From positions 1 to 34,266 of the forward strand of contig JAPLRA010000121.1 in NCBI GenBank assembly GCA_026399445.1: DNA of 34,266 bases, read 5' to 3'. The position numbers and the translations under genes are program-made. This document shows, piece by piece, positions 24,547 through 33,191 of the stretch. The stretch is from Sulfuritalea sp. (GTDB lineage: Bacteria; Pseudomonadota; Gammaproteobacteria; Burkholderiales; Rhodocyclaceae). Under the pieces are notes generated by a model. That model was not told where the DNA came from and did no database searches. It saw only the letters and a list, made by a program, of their open reading frames with translations. Position 1 is the stretch's first letter. Every line of letters begins with the position of its first letter.

Positions 24547-25146
24547 ATGGCTGCACTCTCCCCGTCGACCGAACACATCGCCGATTCCTCCGTTTTTCGC
24601 GCTGCACTGCGAGGCGAGAAGCTGGCTGCCCGCATGTCGCTTGCTGCGGATTCCCGCCTTGCGCTCTCGGCCCGCATCGAAGCGAATCTACTGCAACTGC
24701 TGACGCCACTCGCGCCACAGACCCTGGCCTTCTGTGCCTCCGTGCGCGGCGAATTCGATGCGCAACCACTGGTATCCCTCCTCATTGAACGCGGCTGGCG
24801 AGCCGCGATGCCGATAGTCGACGCGCCAGACACACCGATGAGCTTCCGCAACTGGTCGCCCGGCGTGGCAATGGGTGTCGACCGCTACGGCATCCCCATC
24901 CCCGCCGAAGGTGGGGCTATCGCCCCCGACATCGTGCTGTTGCCGCTGGTCGCCTTTGACAGCCAGGGCTTTCGCCTTGGCTACGGTGGTGGTTACTTCG
25001 ACCGCACGCTGGCGGCACTGGTTCCACGTCCGTTTTCGATCGGGGTTGGCTTCGAACTCGCACGCGCTAAGGACATCCGCCCGCAACCACACGACATCCG
25101 CCTCGATGCCATCGTCACCGAAGCAGGTATCGTCCGCCATGGCTGA
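24547..25146 (+). CDS. 5-formyltetrahydrofolate cyclo-ligase
   Basis: A 199-residue enzyme that converts 5-formyl-THF to 5,10-methenyl-THF using ATP. It has an N-terminal basic helix (ALRGEKLAARM), RFGIP-type YGIPIPAE and the family signature LGYGGGYFDRTLA (145-157), which forms the nucleotide/Mg site. The length is typical. In many betaproteobacteria the gene lies beside slt, as here on the opposite strand. No clear ribosome site precedes the ATG. Confidence 0.93.
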   Translation: MAALSPSTEHIADSSVFRAALRGEKLAARMSLAADSRLALSARIEANLLQLLTPLAPQTLAFCASVRGEFDAQPLVSLLIERGWRAAMPIVDAPDTPMSFRNWSPGVAMGVDRYGIPIPAEGGAIAPDIVLLPLVAFDSQGFRLGYGGGYFDRTLAALVPRPFSIGVGFELARAKDIRPQPHDIRLDAIVTEAGIVRHG

Positions 25147-25207
25147 GTGGCGGGCGCAAGCCTCGTTTTCGGCCGCCACCGCAGATCCGGCCTTGCATCC
25201 GTAGCGA

Positions 25208-26095
25208 TTGCTTGTTTTCCAGCCGACGCCCGGCCCCACTCACGAATGGGCCGCTGTCCGTCTGCGCGGTGCGGAGATGGCTGACGCGGCGGCACTGGCA
25301 AGGCTGTTCGGCGAATTCGGTCTGGCAGACGCGATCTCCGGTCTGGTTTGCCTGCTGCCCGCCAGCGTGATCGAACGACTCGATGCCACCCTGCTTCCGG
25401 CGGGGTTCGTGGTGCAGCCGGCACCCGACAGTCCGCAGCCCGCCGCTCCGCCCCCACCTCCGACGCCGCGCAGCGGCCCGCAACATACCTTGCTGCTGAA
25501 GATCCTGGCCCAGATCACCCGCGACGCCGAAACCCGGGATATCGAAGCCACCTTGAAGCACGATCCGCAACTCTCGGTGCAATTGCTGCGGCTGGTCAAT
25601 TCGGTGGCTTTTTCGCCCAGTACCCGCATCAACAGCTTCGCCCATGCGATCACCCTGCTGGGCCGCCGGCAGTTGCAGCGCTGGCTGCAACTCCTGCTCT
25701 ATGCGAGCCAGGCGTCAGGCTCCCAGACCAATCCGCTGATGGCCACCGCCGCGTTGCGCGCCTCGTTGATGGAAGGCCTGTGCAAGGCCACCGGCGGCGA
25801 CCGGACGACACAGGACGAAGCCTTCATGGTCGGCATGTTTTCCCTGCTCGAAGCCCTGTTCGGACAGCCGCTCGCCACCATCATTGCGCCGCTGCAACTG
25901 GCGGAGGAGATCAGCGGAGCATTGCTGCGCCACACGGGCGCGCTGGGAAACCTGCTGACCCTCGCCGAGGAGGCGGAACAAGGGCCGGATGTGGTGGGTC
26001 CGACGCTGAAGCAAGCCGGGATCAGCAACGAGATCTGGTGCAAGACGCAGATCGAGGCCTTGCGCTGGACTCTGCAGGTCGGCCGGGACAAATAG
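25208..26095 (+). CDS. HDOD domain protein
   Basis: A 295-residue protein. The N-terminal 75 residues are variable and could be a degenerate sensor or EAL remnant, followed by a proline-rich linker (APPPPPTPRSG) and an HDOD domain (about 95-290) with KHDPQLSVQLLRLVNSVAF and the RINSFAHAITLLGRRQLQRWL helix. HDOD proteins are non-catalytic relatives of HD phosphohydrolases that act in signalling. The start is TTG at 25208, only two codons after an in-frame stop and with no ribosome site, so the true start is doubtful. It ends 6 bp before the GGDEF-EAL gene, so a c-di-GMP-related role is likely (inference). Confidence 0.83.
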   Translation: MLVFQPTPGPTHEWAAVRLRGAEMADAAALARLFGEFGLADAISGLVCLLPASVIERLDATLLPAGFVVQPAPDSPQPAAPPPPPTPRSGPQHTLLLKILAQITRDAETRDIEATLKHDPQLSVQLLRLVNSVAFSPSTRINSFAHAITLLGRRQLQRWLQLLLYASQASGSQTNPLMATAALRASLMEGLCKATGGDRTTQDEAFMVGMFSLLEALFGQPLATIIAPLQLAEEISGALLRHTGALGNLLTLAEEAEQGPDVVGPTLKQAGISNEIWCKTQIEALRWTLQVGRDK

Positions 26096-26101
26096 GAATC
26101 A

Positions 26102-28162
26102 ATGGCCAACCCCGATAGCGAACTGGAGGAACTGCGTCAGCAGGCGCAGATCCTCCAGCACATCAACGAGTCGGTCATCTCCATGGACCTGGCCGGCTTC
26201 ATCACCGGCTGGAACAGCAGCGCCGAGCGTCTTTTCGGCTACAGCGCGGACGAAGTCATGGGCCGTAACGTGCTGTTTCTCTATGCAGACGAAAACGATG
26301 AAGACATCAGTTTCGAGGATGTCTTCCTCAACCGCGGCGGTCGCGAAATGGAGGTACGCCGGCGCAAGAAGAACGGCGAGGTGTTCTGGGCCAGGCTCCA
26401 GCTTTCGGTCATGCGCGATGAAGATGGCCAGCCGAACGGCTTGATCGGCTTTCTTTCGGACATTTCCGAACGCCGCGATGCTGCCGAGCAGTTGCGCCTG
26501 CACGCCCGCATTTTCGAACAGTCGGACGAGGCGATCCTGATCACCGATGCACAGGAAAAAATCGTGTCGGTCAATCCGGCGTTCGCCAGGATCACCGGCT
26601 ACTCGGCAGGCGAAGTCATGGGAGAGACGCCGCGCAAGTTCCGCTCCGGCCGGCACGATGCCGCGTTCTTCGAGAAGATGTGGCAACAGCTGCTCGACAC
26701 CGGCTACTGGCAGGGCGAGGTGTGGGATCGCCGCAAGGATGGCGAGATCTACCCCAAGTGGCTGTCCATCGGCTCGGTGCGCAATTCCGTGGGCGATATC
26801 ACGCATTACTTTTCCATCTTCACCGACATCACAGATCGCAAGCGGGCCGAAGGGCGCATTCATCATCTCGCCTATTTCGACGCCCTGACCGGACTGCCGA
26901 ACCGCGCGCAGTTCAGCCGGCTGTCCGATCAAGCGCTGATGGCGTCAAAGCGCAAGGAGGGTTTCGGTGCCGTGCTGTTCATTGACCTGAACCGCTTCAA
27001 GCCGATCAACGACACGCTGGGTCATGTCGTCGGCGACAAGGTGCTGCAGGAAACCGCCAACCGTCTGCGCGCCTGCCTGCGCGGCGCAGATGTGGTTTGC
27101 CGCCTCGGCGGCGACGAGTTCGCGGTGGGCCTGTTTGAAATCGCCAATCGCGAGCATGCCGCCAACGTGGCTCAGAAGCTGCTCGCCACGCTGGACGATC
27201 CCATCGTGATTGCCGGCCGCGAGCTGAAGCTGGGTGCCGCGATCGGCATCAGCGTCTATCCCGATGACGGCATGGACACGGAAACCCTGCTGCGCCAGGC
27301 CGACATCGCCATGTATCGCGCCAAACAAACGGGGCCGGACGGCCTGGCGTTTTTCAGCGAAGACATGAACCAGCGCGCGGCTGATCGCATGAACCTCGAA
27401 GCGGGCTTGCGCCGCGCCATCGACCGCGACGAACTGCTGCTCTACTACCAGCCCAAGGTTAACATCGAGAGCGGCGCGATCATCGGCGCCGAAGCGCTGG
27501 TGCGCTGGCGTCATCCGGAACGCGGCCTGGTGCCGCCCGCCGAATTCGTGCCGGTTGCCGAGGAATCCGGGCTGATTGTTCATGTCAGCAATTGGGTTCT
27601 CGAAGCAGCTTGCAAACAGATTCGTCAATGGGCGGATGCCGGCTTGCCGGCGATGCACATCGCCGTCAATCTATCGGTGCGCGATTTTTCCAGCGGCCTG
27701 CCCGCACGTGTTCAGGAACTGCTCGAGCGGCACGGGATCGGCGCCGAATGGCTGGAACTGGAAATCACCGAAGGCATGCTGATGCACCACACCGCCACCG
27801 TTATCGCCATGATGGATGAGATCACGGCGCTCGGCGTTTCCCTATCGCTCGACGATTTCGGTACCGGCTATTCAAGCCTGTCCTACCTCAAGCGCTTCCC
27901 CATCGATACCCTCAAGATCGACCGCAGCTTCGTCATCGGCATCCCCGGCGATACCGACGACTGCGCCATCGCCGGCGCCATAGTCGGCATGTCCAAGCAG
28001 CTGAAGCACAACGTGATTGCCGAAGGTGTCGAGACAGCTGAGCAGCTGATGTTTCTCAAGAGCCTCGGTTGCGACGAGATTCAGGGCTATCTGTTCTCGC
28101 CACCGGTCCCGGCCGAAACCTTCGCCGGAATGGTGCGCGACGGCAAGCGGCTGGTAGCCTAA
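26102..28162 (+). CDS. PAS-PAS-GGDEF-EAL cyclic-di-GMP signalling protein
   Basis: A 686-residue cytoplasmic protein. Two PAS domains (about 15-125 and 135-248, each followed by a PAC-type repeat ending SDISERR or TDITDRK) lead into a GGDEF domain and an EAL domain. The GGDEF motif is intact (336-340) and has an upstream RGAD inhibitory site (327-330, five residues before). The EAL motif (464-466), DDFGTG (584-589) and IAEGVET are also intact. Both diguanylate cyclase and phosphodiesterase activities are therefore possible. No membrane segments. AGGA precedes the ATG. It follows the HDOD gene and overlaps the convergent patB by 4 bp. Confidence 0.95.
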   Translation: MANPDSELEELRQQAQILQHINESVISMDLAGFITGWNSSAERLFGYSADEVMGRNVLFLYADENDEDISFEDVFLNRGGREMEVRRRKKNGEVFWARLQLSVMRDEDGQPNGLIGFLSDISERRDAAEQLRLHARIFEQSDEAILITDAQEKIVSVNPAFARITGYSAGEVMGETPRKFRSGRHDAAFFEKMWQQLLDTGYWQGEVWDRRKDGEIYPKWLSIGSVRNSVGDITHYFSIFTDITDRKRAEGRIHHLAYFDALTGLPNRAQFSRLSDQALMASKRKEGFGAVLFIDLNRFKPINDTLGHVVGDKVLQETANRLRACLRGADVVCRLGGDEFAVGLFEIANREHAANVAQKLLATLDDPIVIAGRELKLGAAIGISVYPDDGMDTETLLRQADIAMYRAKQTGPDGLAFFSEDMNQRAADRMNLEAGLRRAIDRDELLLYYQPKVNIESGAIIGAEALVRWRHPERGLVPPAEFVPVAEESGLIVHVSNWVLEAACKQIRQWADAGLPAMHIAVNLSVRDFSSGLPARVQELLERHGIGAEWLELEITEGMLMHHTATVIAMMDEITALGVSLSLDDFGTGYSSLSYLKRFPIDTLKIDRSFVIGIPGDTDDCAIAGAIVGMSKQLKHNVIAEGVETAEQLMFLKSLGCDEIQGYLFSPPVPAETFAGMVRDGKRLVA

Positions 28163-29337
28163 GGGCCAGTGGCCCGCGACAACCTCTCCAGCGCCTCGTC
28201 CAGCAGTGCGCGCCGCGTGCCGAAATTGAGTCGAACGAAACCCGGCGCGCCGAAATCGGCGCCATCAGAGAGTCCCAGGCCGTGTTGCTCGAACCAGCGG
28301 GCCGGATTGTCGATGCCGCGATCCGCGGCAAACTCGCGGGCATCGATCCAGGCCAGATAGGTCGCCTCCACCGGTCGCATGTCGAGCCCCGGAACTGAAG
28401 CGACCGCGCGCTCCACCGCACGCAGGTTGCCGCGCAAATAATCCAGCAGCGTGGCGTGCCAGTCATCGCACAAGGTGAGCGCTGCTTCGGTCGCCACCAT
28501 GCCCAGGGCATTCACGTGCGGCACGATGCCGTGCATGGCGTGATGGAAGCGGCGGCGCAGATCGCCATCGGGAATGATGGCAAAGGCGCAGCCCAGTCCG
28601 GGAATATTGAAGGTCTTGGACGGCGCCATCAGCGTAATGGTGCGCGCCGCCAGTTCGGGGTCGAGCGTGGCGAAAAGCCGGTGCCGGCGGCGACCCGAAG
28701 GTAGTGCAGAGCAAGGCGACAGAATCAGGTCGTTGTGGATTTCGTCCGAACACACCACCAGATTGTGCTTTTCGGCCAGGGCCGCGATCTGCCACAGCTC
28801 GTCTTCGTTCCACACCCGCCCCGTCGGATTGTGCGGATGGCAAAGCAGGAACAGCTTCGCCTGGCTGGTCTTGAGCACCGCGTCCACCGCAGCGAAATCC
28901 CACAACCAGCCCGCCGAGTCGCGCACCAGCGGGACGCTGGCCACGCGCCGCCCGGAATATTTCGGGGCCGAAAGAAAGGGCGGATAGATCGGCGTCGCGG
29001 TAAACACCGCATCGCCCGCCGCACCAACCGCACGGCAGGCGACATTGAGACCGGACACCAGGCCGGGCAGCCAGACCAGCCACTCGGGATCGACTGCCCA
29101 GTCGAACTTGCGGGCGACATAACCTATAGCTGCGTCGATCTGGCTCTTGGTCGGCTGGTTGTAGCCGAACACACCGTGATCGATGCGCTGCCGCAGTGCC
29201 TCGATCACTGCCGGCGGCGCGGCGAAATCCATATCCGCAACCCATAACGGTATGACGTCGGCCGCGTACTTCGCCCACTTCACCGAATCGGTGCCGGCCC
29301 GCTCGATGACTGCGTCGAAGTCAAAGCTCATGCGCAT
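28159..29337 (-). CDS. patB: PatB/MalY-type PLP aminotransferase or cystathionine beta-lyase
   Basis: A 392-residue fold-type I PLP enzyme. It has LWVADMDFAAPPAVIEAL and HGVFGYNQP, characteristic of the PatB/MalY C-S lyase group, and HPHNPTGRVW. The PLP lysine is K241 in APSKTFNIPG, and RLNFGTRRALLDEALERL is the carboxylate-binding arginine block. It probably cleaves cystathionine or cysteine, or acts as an aminotransferase. It follows ilvA by 11 bp on the same strand, so it is probably co-transcribed. The start is ATG 29337 or the ATG two codons on; neither has a clear ribosome site. Confidence 0.88.
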   Translation of the reverse strand: MRMSFDFDAVIERAGTDSVKWAKYAADVIPLWVADMDFAAPPAVIEALRQRIDHGVFGYNQPTKSQIDAAIGYVARKFDWAVDPEWLVWLPGLVSGLNVACRAVGAAGDAVFTATPIYPPFLSAPKYSGRRVASVPLVRDSAGWLWDFAAVDAVLKTSQAKLFLLCHPHNPTGRVWNEDELWQIAALAEKHNLVVCSDEIHNDLILSPCSALPSGRRRHRLFATLDPELAARTITLMAPSKTFNIPGLGCAFAIIPDGDLRRRFHHAMHGIVPHVNALGMVATEAALTLCDDWHATLLDYLRGNLRAVERAVASVPGLDMRPVEATYLAWIDAREFAADRGIDNPARWFEQHGLGLSDGADFGAPGFVRLNFGTRRALLDEALERLSRATGP

Positions 29338-29348
29338 GCACCGAACGT

Positions 29349-30854
29349 CTAGCCCAGAAACAATCGGTATGCCGGGTTCTTCGATTCGTCCCAGAAGCGG
29401 TAGCCGAGGCTCTTGAGGAAGGCGCGGAAGTCCTTCATCTCCTTCGGCGGCACTTCCATGCCGACCAGCACGCGCCCCGTGTCGGCGCCGTGGTTGCGGT
29501 AGTGGAACAGGCTGATGTTCCAGCCGGCGCTCATCTTGTTGAGGAAATTCATCAGCGCGCCGGGACGCTCGGGGAACTCGAAGCGGTAGATCAATTCATT
29601 CTTCACCTGCGGCGCGTGGCCGCCGACCAGATGGCGGATATGCAGCTTGGCCATTTCGTCGTCGGTCAGGTCCAGCGCCGGATAGCCGTTCTTCTGCAGT
29701 TGTGCGACCAGCCTGGTCGCCTCGGCGCGATTGGCGACCTGCATGCCGACAAAGACATGCGCCTCGCCGGCATCGTGATAGCGGTAGTTGAATTCCGTGA
29801 TGTTGTGCGAACCGATCAGCGAAACGAATTTCTTGTAGGCGCCCGGCTTCTCCGGCAGCGTCACGGCCAGCACCGCTTCGCGCTGCTCGCCGACTTCGGC
29901 GCGCTCGGCGACGAAGCGCAGGCGGTCGAAATTCATGTTGGCGCCGGAAGCCACCGCCACCAGAGTTTTGCCCTGCACGCCATGCTTCTTGGCCCAGGCC
30001 TTGGCGCCGGCGATGGCGAGCGCGCCGGCCGGCTCGAGGATCGAACGCGTGTCTTCGAAGACGTCCTTGATCGCGGCGCAGATCGCATCGGTGTCGACCA
30101 GCACCATTTCATCGACGTATTCGCGGCACAGGCGGAAGGTCTCGGCGCCGACATACTTGACCGCCGCGCCGTCGGCGAACAGCCCGACGCTTTCCAGGCG
30201 CACGCGCTTGCCGGCTTTCAGCGAGCGGTCCATGGCATCGGCATCAGCCGCCTCGACGCCGATCACCTTGATTTCCGGCCGCAGGCGCTTGATGTAGGCC
30301 GCGACGCCCGAGATCAGTCCGCCGCCACCGACGCAGCAAAATACCGCTTCGATCGGATCGGGATGCTGGCGCAGGATCTCCATGCCGATGGTGCCCTGCC
30401 CGGCGATCACGTCCGGATCGTCGAAGGGATGGACGAAGTTGAGCTTCTGCTTCTTCTCCAGTTCCAGCGCGTGGATGTAGGCGGCATCGTAGGAGTCACC
30501 CGCCAGCACCACTTCGCCGCCGCGCTTCTTCACCGCGTCGATCTTGATCTGCGGCGTCGTCGTCGGCATCACGATCACGGCGCGGATGCCGAGCTTCTGC
30601 GCCGCCAGCGCGACACCCTGGGCATGGTTGCCGGCCGAAGCGCAGATCACGCCGCGCTTCCTTTGCGCCGGCGTCAGATGGACGATCTTGTTGTAGGCGC
30701 CGCGCAGCTTGAAGCTGAACACCGGCTGCATGTCCTCGCGCTTGAGCAGGATGCGATTGCCCGTGCGCGCCGAGAGAATCGACGCTGGCTCCAACGGCGT
30801 TTCGATGGCTACGTCATAGACGCGGGCGTTGAGGATTCTTTCGAGATAGTCCAT
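29349..30854 (-). CDS. ilvA: Threonine ammonia-lyase, biosynthetic
   Basis: A 501-residue enzyme of the long, isoleucine-regulated type, converting threonine to 2-oxobutanoate. The catalytic domain (1-320) has the PLP lysine K49 in FSFKLRGAYN, the SAGNHAQGVA substrate loop and the phosphate-binding CVGGGGLISG. Two ACT-like regulatory domains follow (EKPGAYKKFVSLIG and the ERPGALMNFLNKMS block), giving the full E. coli-type length. I chose ATG 30854; the frame stays open upstream to 31079, but that part overlaps the divergent gene and is not protein-like. It is 46 bp from the divergent YqaA-like gene and is followed by patB. Confidence 0.95.
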   Translation of the reverse strand: MDYLERILNARVYDVAIETPLEPASILSARTGNRILLKREDMQPVFSFKLRGAYNKIVHLTPAQRKRGVICASAGNHAQGVALAAQKLGIRAVIVMPTTTPQIKIDAVKKRGGEVVLAGDSYDAAYIHALELEKKQKLNFVHPFDDPDVIAGQGTIGMEILRQHPDPIEAVFCCVGGGGLISGVAAYIKRLRPEIKVIGVEAADADAMDRSLKAGKRVRLESVGLFADGAAVKYVGAETFRLCREYVDEMVLVDTDAICAAIKDVFEDTRSILEPAGALAIAGAKAWAKKHGVQGKTLVAVASGANMNFDRLRFVAERAEVGEQREAVLAVTLPEKPGAYKKFVSLIGSHNITEFNYRYHDAGEAHVFVGMQVANRAEATRLVAQLQKNGYPALDLTDDEMAKLHIRHLVGGHAPQVKNELIYRFEFPERPGALMNFLNKMSAGWNISLFHYRNHGADTGRVLVGMEVPPKEMKDFRAFLKSLGYRFWDESKNPAYRLFLG

Positions 30855-30900
30855 GGCTTTGGGGCAGAAGGTTCGTTGACGCCAAAGGGTAACATGGCGC

Positions 30901-31314
30901 ATGGACTTCGCATTTACCGTGGAATGGGGTTTGGCCGGCCTGTTTCTCGCCAGCTTTCTTTCCGCAACGCTGCTGCCGGGCGGCTCGGAAGCCGTGCTGT
31001 TCGCCGTCATCAGGATGCATCCCGAGCAAATGGCGTCGGCACTGGTGCTGGCGACGCTGGGCAATACGCTGGGCGGCATGACGACCTATTTCATGGGCCG
31101 GTTGCTGCCGCAACACCTCGCTCCCGAAAAATCGGCGCTGACGAAACGGCACGGACCGCCCATCCTGCTGCTGGCGTGGACGCCCATCGTTGGCGATGCC
31201 CTGTGCGCGGCCGCCGGTTGGCTGCGCCTGCCGCCAATACCCTGTGCGTTGTGGATGGCGCTTGGAAAAGCGGCGCGCTATGTTCTGGTGGTGGTCGGCG
31301 CCGGGATGGTCTGA
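30901..31314 (+). CDS. YqaA/DedA-like inner-membrane protein
   Basis: A 137-residue membrane protein with about four hydrophobic segments and the YqaA-type pattern: FLASFLSATLLPGGSEAVLFAV, LATLGNTLGGMTTYFMGR (a GN-x2-G block), and LLLAWTPIVGDALCAAAGWLRL. This is a short member of the SNARE-associated (DedA) superfamily, possibly a lipid or small-molecule transporter. The 3' end overlaps the convergent MATE gene by 37 bp, one of the larger coding overlaps here. Confidence 0.85.
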   Translation: MDFAFTVEWGLAGLFLASFLSATLLPGGSEAVLFAVIRMHPEQMASALVLATLGNTLGGMTTYFMGRLLPQHLAPEKSALTKRHGPPILLLAWTPIVGDALCAAAGWLRLPPIPCALWMALGKAARYVLVVVGAGMV

Positions 31315-32645
31315 GCCGAGATCCGCAGAAAGTATGCCAGCACACCCGCGCCGGCTATCGCCAGACTCGCCACGCCCGCCATCCAAAAACCGGCGGCGCC
31401 GCGCGGCGCGCCAAAGGTATCGGTCAGTCCCAGCAGGTAGCCGCCGCCCAGACCAACGCCCCACAGCGACAGCGCATAAATCACCATCGGCACCATGGCG
31501 CGCTTGTAACCACGCAGCACCTGGGCCATGACCGCCTGCACGGCGTCGGCCAAGTGATAGATGGCGACGAGGGACAGAAGCATCGCAGCAGCAGCAGCGA
31601 CTGCAGGATCAGAGGTGTAGGCGCGCGCCAGCGGCCCGGCGCCGAAGCCGATCGCCGCGCCGAGAATGGCGGCAGCGCCGCAGCCAACCGCCAAACCAAG
31701 CAAACCTGCGTGCCGCGCGCGCCGACTTTCGCCGGCACCCAGCGCCTGCCCGACCACCACACCGGTGGCGCTGCCCAAGGCCATCGGCACCATGAAGACG
31801 AAGACCGCGACATTGGCGGCAATCTGGTGCGCGGCCGAAACTTCGGGGCCGAGCCGGGCGATGAACAGCGACATGAAAGTGAAGGCGGTGACATCGACCA
31901 GGAAGGTGGCGCCCATCGGCAGGCCCAGCATCAGGAATTCGCGCAGCGCCGACAGACGCGGCCGTTCGAAACCGGTGAAGACGCCATACGGCGCGTACTC
32001 GGCATCCTGCCGGCACCACAGCCAGGCCAGGGTCGCAATGACCCACATGATGACGGCCGACGACCAGCCGCAGCCGGCGCCACCCATGGCCGGAAAGCCG
32101 AAGTGGCCGTACATGAAGACCCAGTTGAGCGGCGCTTTCATGGCCAGGCCGAGCAGGTTGAAGCTCATCACCGGGCGCGGCCGGCCGATGCCGGTGGTGA
32201 AGCCGTAGAAGACGCGGAAGAACATCACGCCGGGCACTGCCCAGGCCGTGCCGTCGAGATAGGCGCGCACCCTGAGCTCCACCTCCGGCGTCAGGCGCGA
32301 AAATGCCAGCAGCGGATCGGGATTTTTCAAGGCAACGAAGGCGAGCACCGACAGGGCCACGGCCAGCCAAACGCATTGCCGCACGTCGGCGCCGATCTCC
32401 TGATAGCGACCCGCACCGTAATGGTGGGCCACCACCGGGGTGAGCGCGAGCAGCACGCCGATCATCGCCATGATGACGGTGACGTAAATGCTGGCGCCGA
32501 TGCCTACCGCCGCCAGATCGACCGACGAGAGCCGGCCGGCCATCAGCGTATCGATCACGCCGTTGGCCATCACCGCCGCCTGCCCGATCAGGACCGGCCA
32601 GGCCAGGTGCAGCAGTTCGCGCGGGAGGGAGCGTTGCGCAGGCAT
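31278..32645 (-). CDS. MATE family efflux transporter (NorM-like)
   Basis: A 455-residue membrane protein with about 12 helices in two related halves. MATE features are the N-terminal LAWPVLIGQAAVMANGVIDTLMAGRLSSVDLAAVGIG, LTPVVAHHYGAG and LPMGATFLVDVTAFTFMSLFIARLG, with the matching GVVVGQALGAGESRRA in the second half. It exports drugs or metabolites in exchange for H+ or Na+. The start MPAQRSL at 32645 gives the expected family N terminus. It appears to be a single gene, 47 bp after the small TPM gene. Confidence 0.93.
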   Translation of the reverse strand: MPAQRSLPRELLHLAWPVLIGQAAVMANGVIDTLMAGRLSSVDLAAVGIGASIYVTVIMAMIGVLLALTPVVAHHYGAGRYQEIGADVRQCVWLAVALSVLAFVALKNPDPLLAFSRLTPEVELRVRAYLDGTAWAVPGVMFFRVFYGFTTGIGRPRPVMSFNLLGLAMKAPLNWVFMYGHFGFPAMGGAGCGWSSAVIMWVIATLAWLWCRQDAEYAPYGVFTGFERPRLSALREFLMLGLPMGATFLVDVTAFTFMSLFIARLGPEVSAAHQIAANVAVFVFMVPMALGSATGVVVGQALGAGESRRARHAGLLGLAVGCGAAAILGAAIGFGAGPLARAYTSDPAVAAAAAMLLSLVAIYHLADAVQAVMAQVLRGYKRAMVPMVIYALSLWGVGLGGGYLLGLTDTFGAPRGAAGFWMAGVASLAIAGAGVLAYFLRISAQTIPAPTTTRT

Positions 32646-32692
32646 GCGCGAAGTCTAGCCGAGCTCGATGGCACGGCTGGCCACAGCGGCCG

Positions 32693-33190
32693 CTAAAGTA
32701 TCAGCGGCTGGTCGGGCAGCTCGTTGGGATTGCTCCCACCGGCGGGGAAGTGACGCGCCAGCAGTTCTCCCGCGCGGGCCACCGCCTGCAGTGCGCCGCG
32801 CCGCCATTCACCCTGGCGGAAGCTGGCCTCCAACTCGCGGCAGATGCCGTCCCATTCGGCCTGCGGCACACGCGCGGCAATGCCGCGGTCAGCGAGGATT
32901 TCGACGCGGCGGTCAAGCAACTGCACGTAGATCAGGATGCCGCTGTTTTCTTCCGTGTCCCAGACGCGCAAGCTCGAGAACAACTCGATCGCCCGCGTCC
33001 GTGGCGACACGTCACGCCACAGGGCCGACACCGGCAGGTGACCTTCGACCACCAGGCGCAATTCACCGCGATGCGATTCCTCGCAGGCCGCGATGGCATC
33101 GCCGATCGCCGCCAGATCGGCGCGCGCGAATGCCCGCCGTACGAACCAGTCGGGCAGCAGCAGATGCTTGAACAAGCGTGAAAGCTTCAT
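32693..33190 (-). CDS. Small TPM-domain protein
   Basis: A 165-residue protein with a TPM-like domain (RGELRLVVEGHL, RAIELFSSLRVWDTEENSGILIYVQLLDRRVEILADRGI). It has no signal peptide or membrane anchor and lacks the glycine-rich tail of the larger neighbour. The ATG at 33190 lies one base after the stop of the larger TPM gene, so the two are translationally coupled. LemA, a large TPM and a small TPM form a well-known conserved trio; the function is not firmly established. Confidence 0.87.
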   Translation of the reverse strand: MKLSRLFKHLLLPDWFVRRAFARADLAAIGDAIAACEESHRGELRLVVEGHLPVSALWRDVSPRTRAIELFSSLRVWDTEENSGILIYVQLLDRRVEILADRGIAARVPQAEWDGICRELEASFRQGEWRRGALQAVARAGELLARHFPAGGSNPNELPDQPLIL

Positions 33191-33191
33191 C

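Noticed and set aside
24891..24925. Resemblance of CCCCATCCCCGCC...GGGGCTA in the formyl-THF ligase gene to repeat module B
   Set aside because: The encoded residues (GIPIPAEGGAIAPD) fit the normal family length and pattern, so this is probably coincidence in GC-rich DNA.
29490..32696. A 1068-codon open frame on the plus strand
   Set aside because: It is antisense to ilvA and MATE, is rich in His, Arg and Gln as expected from the complement of GC-rich codons, and has no recognisable domain.
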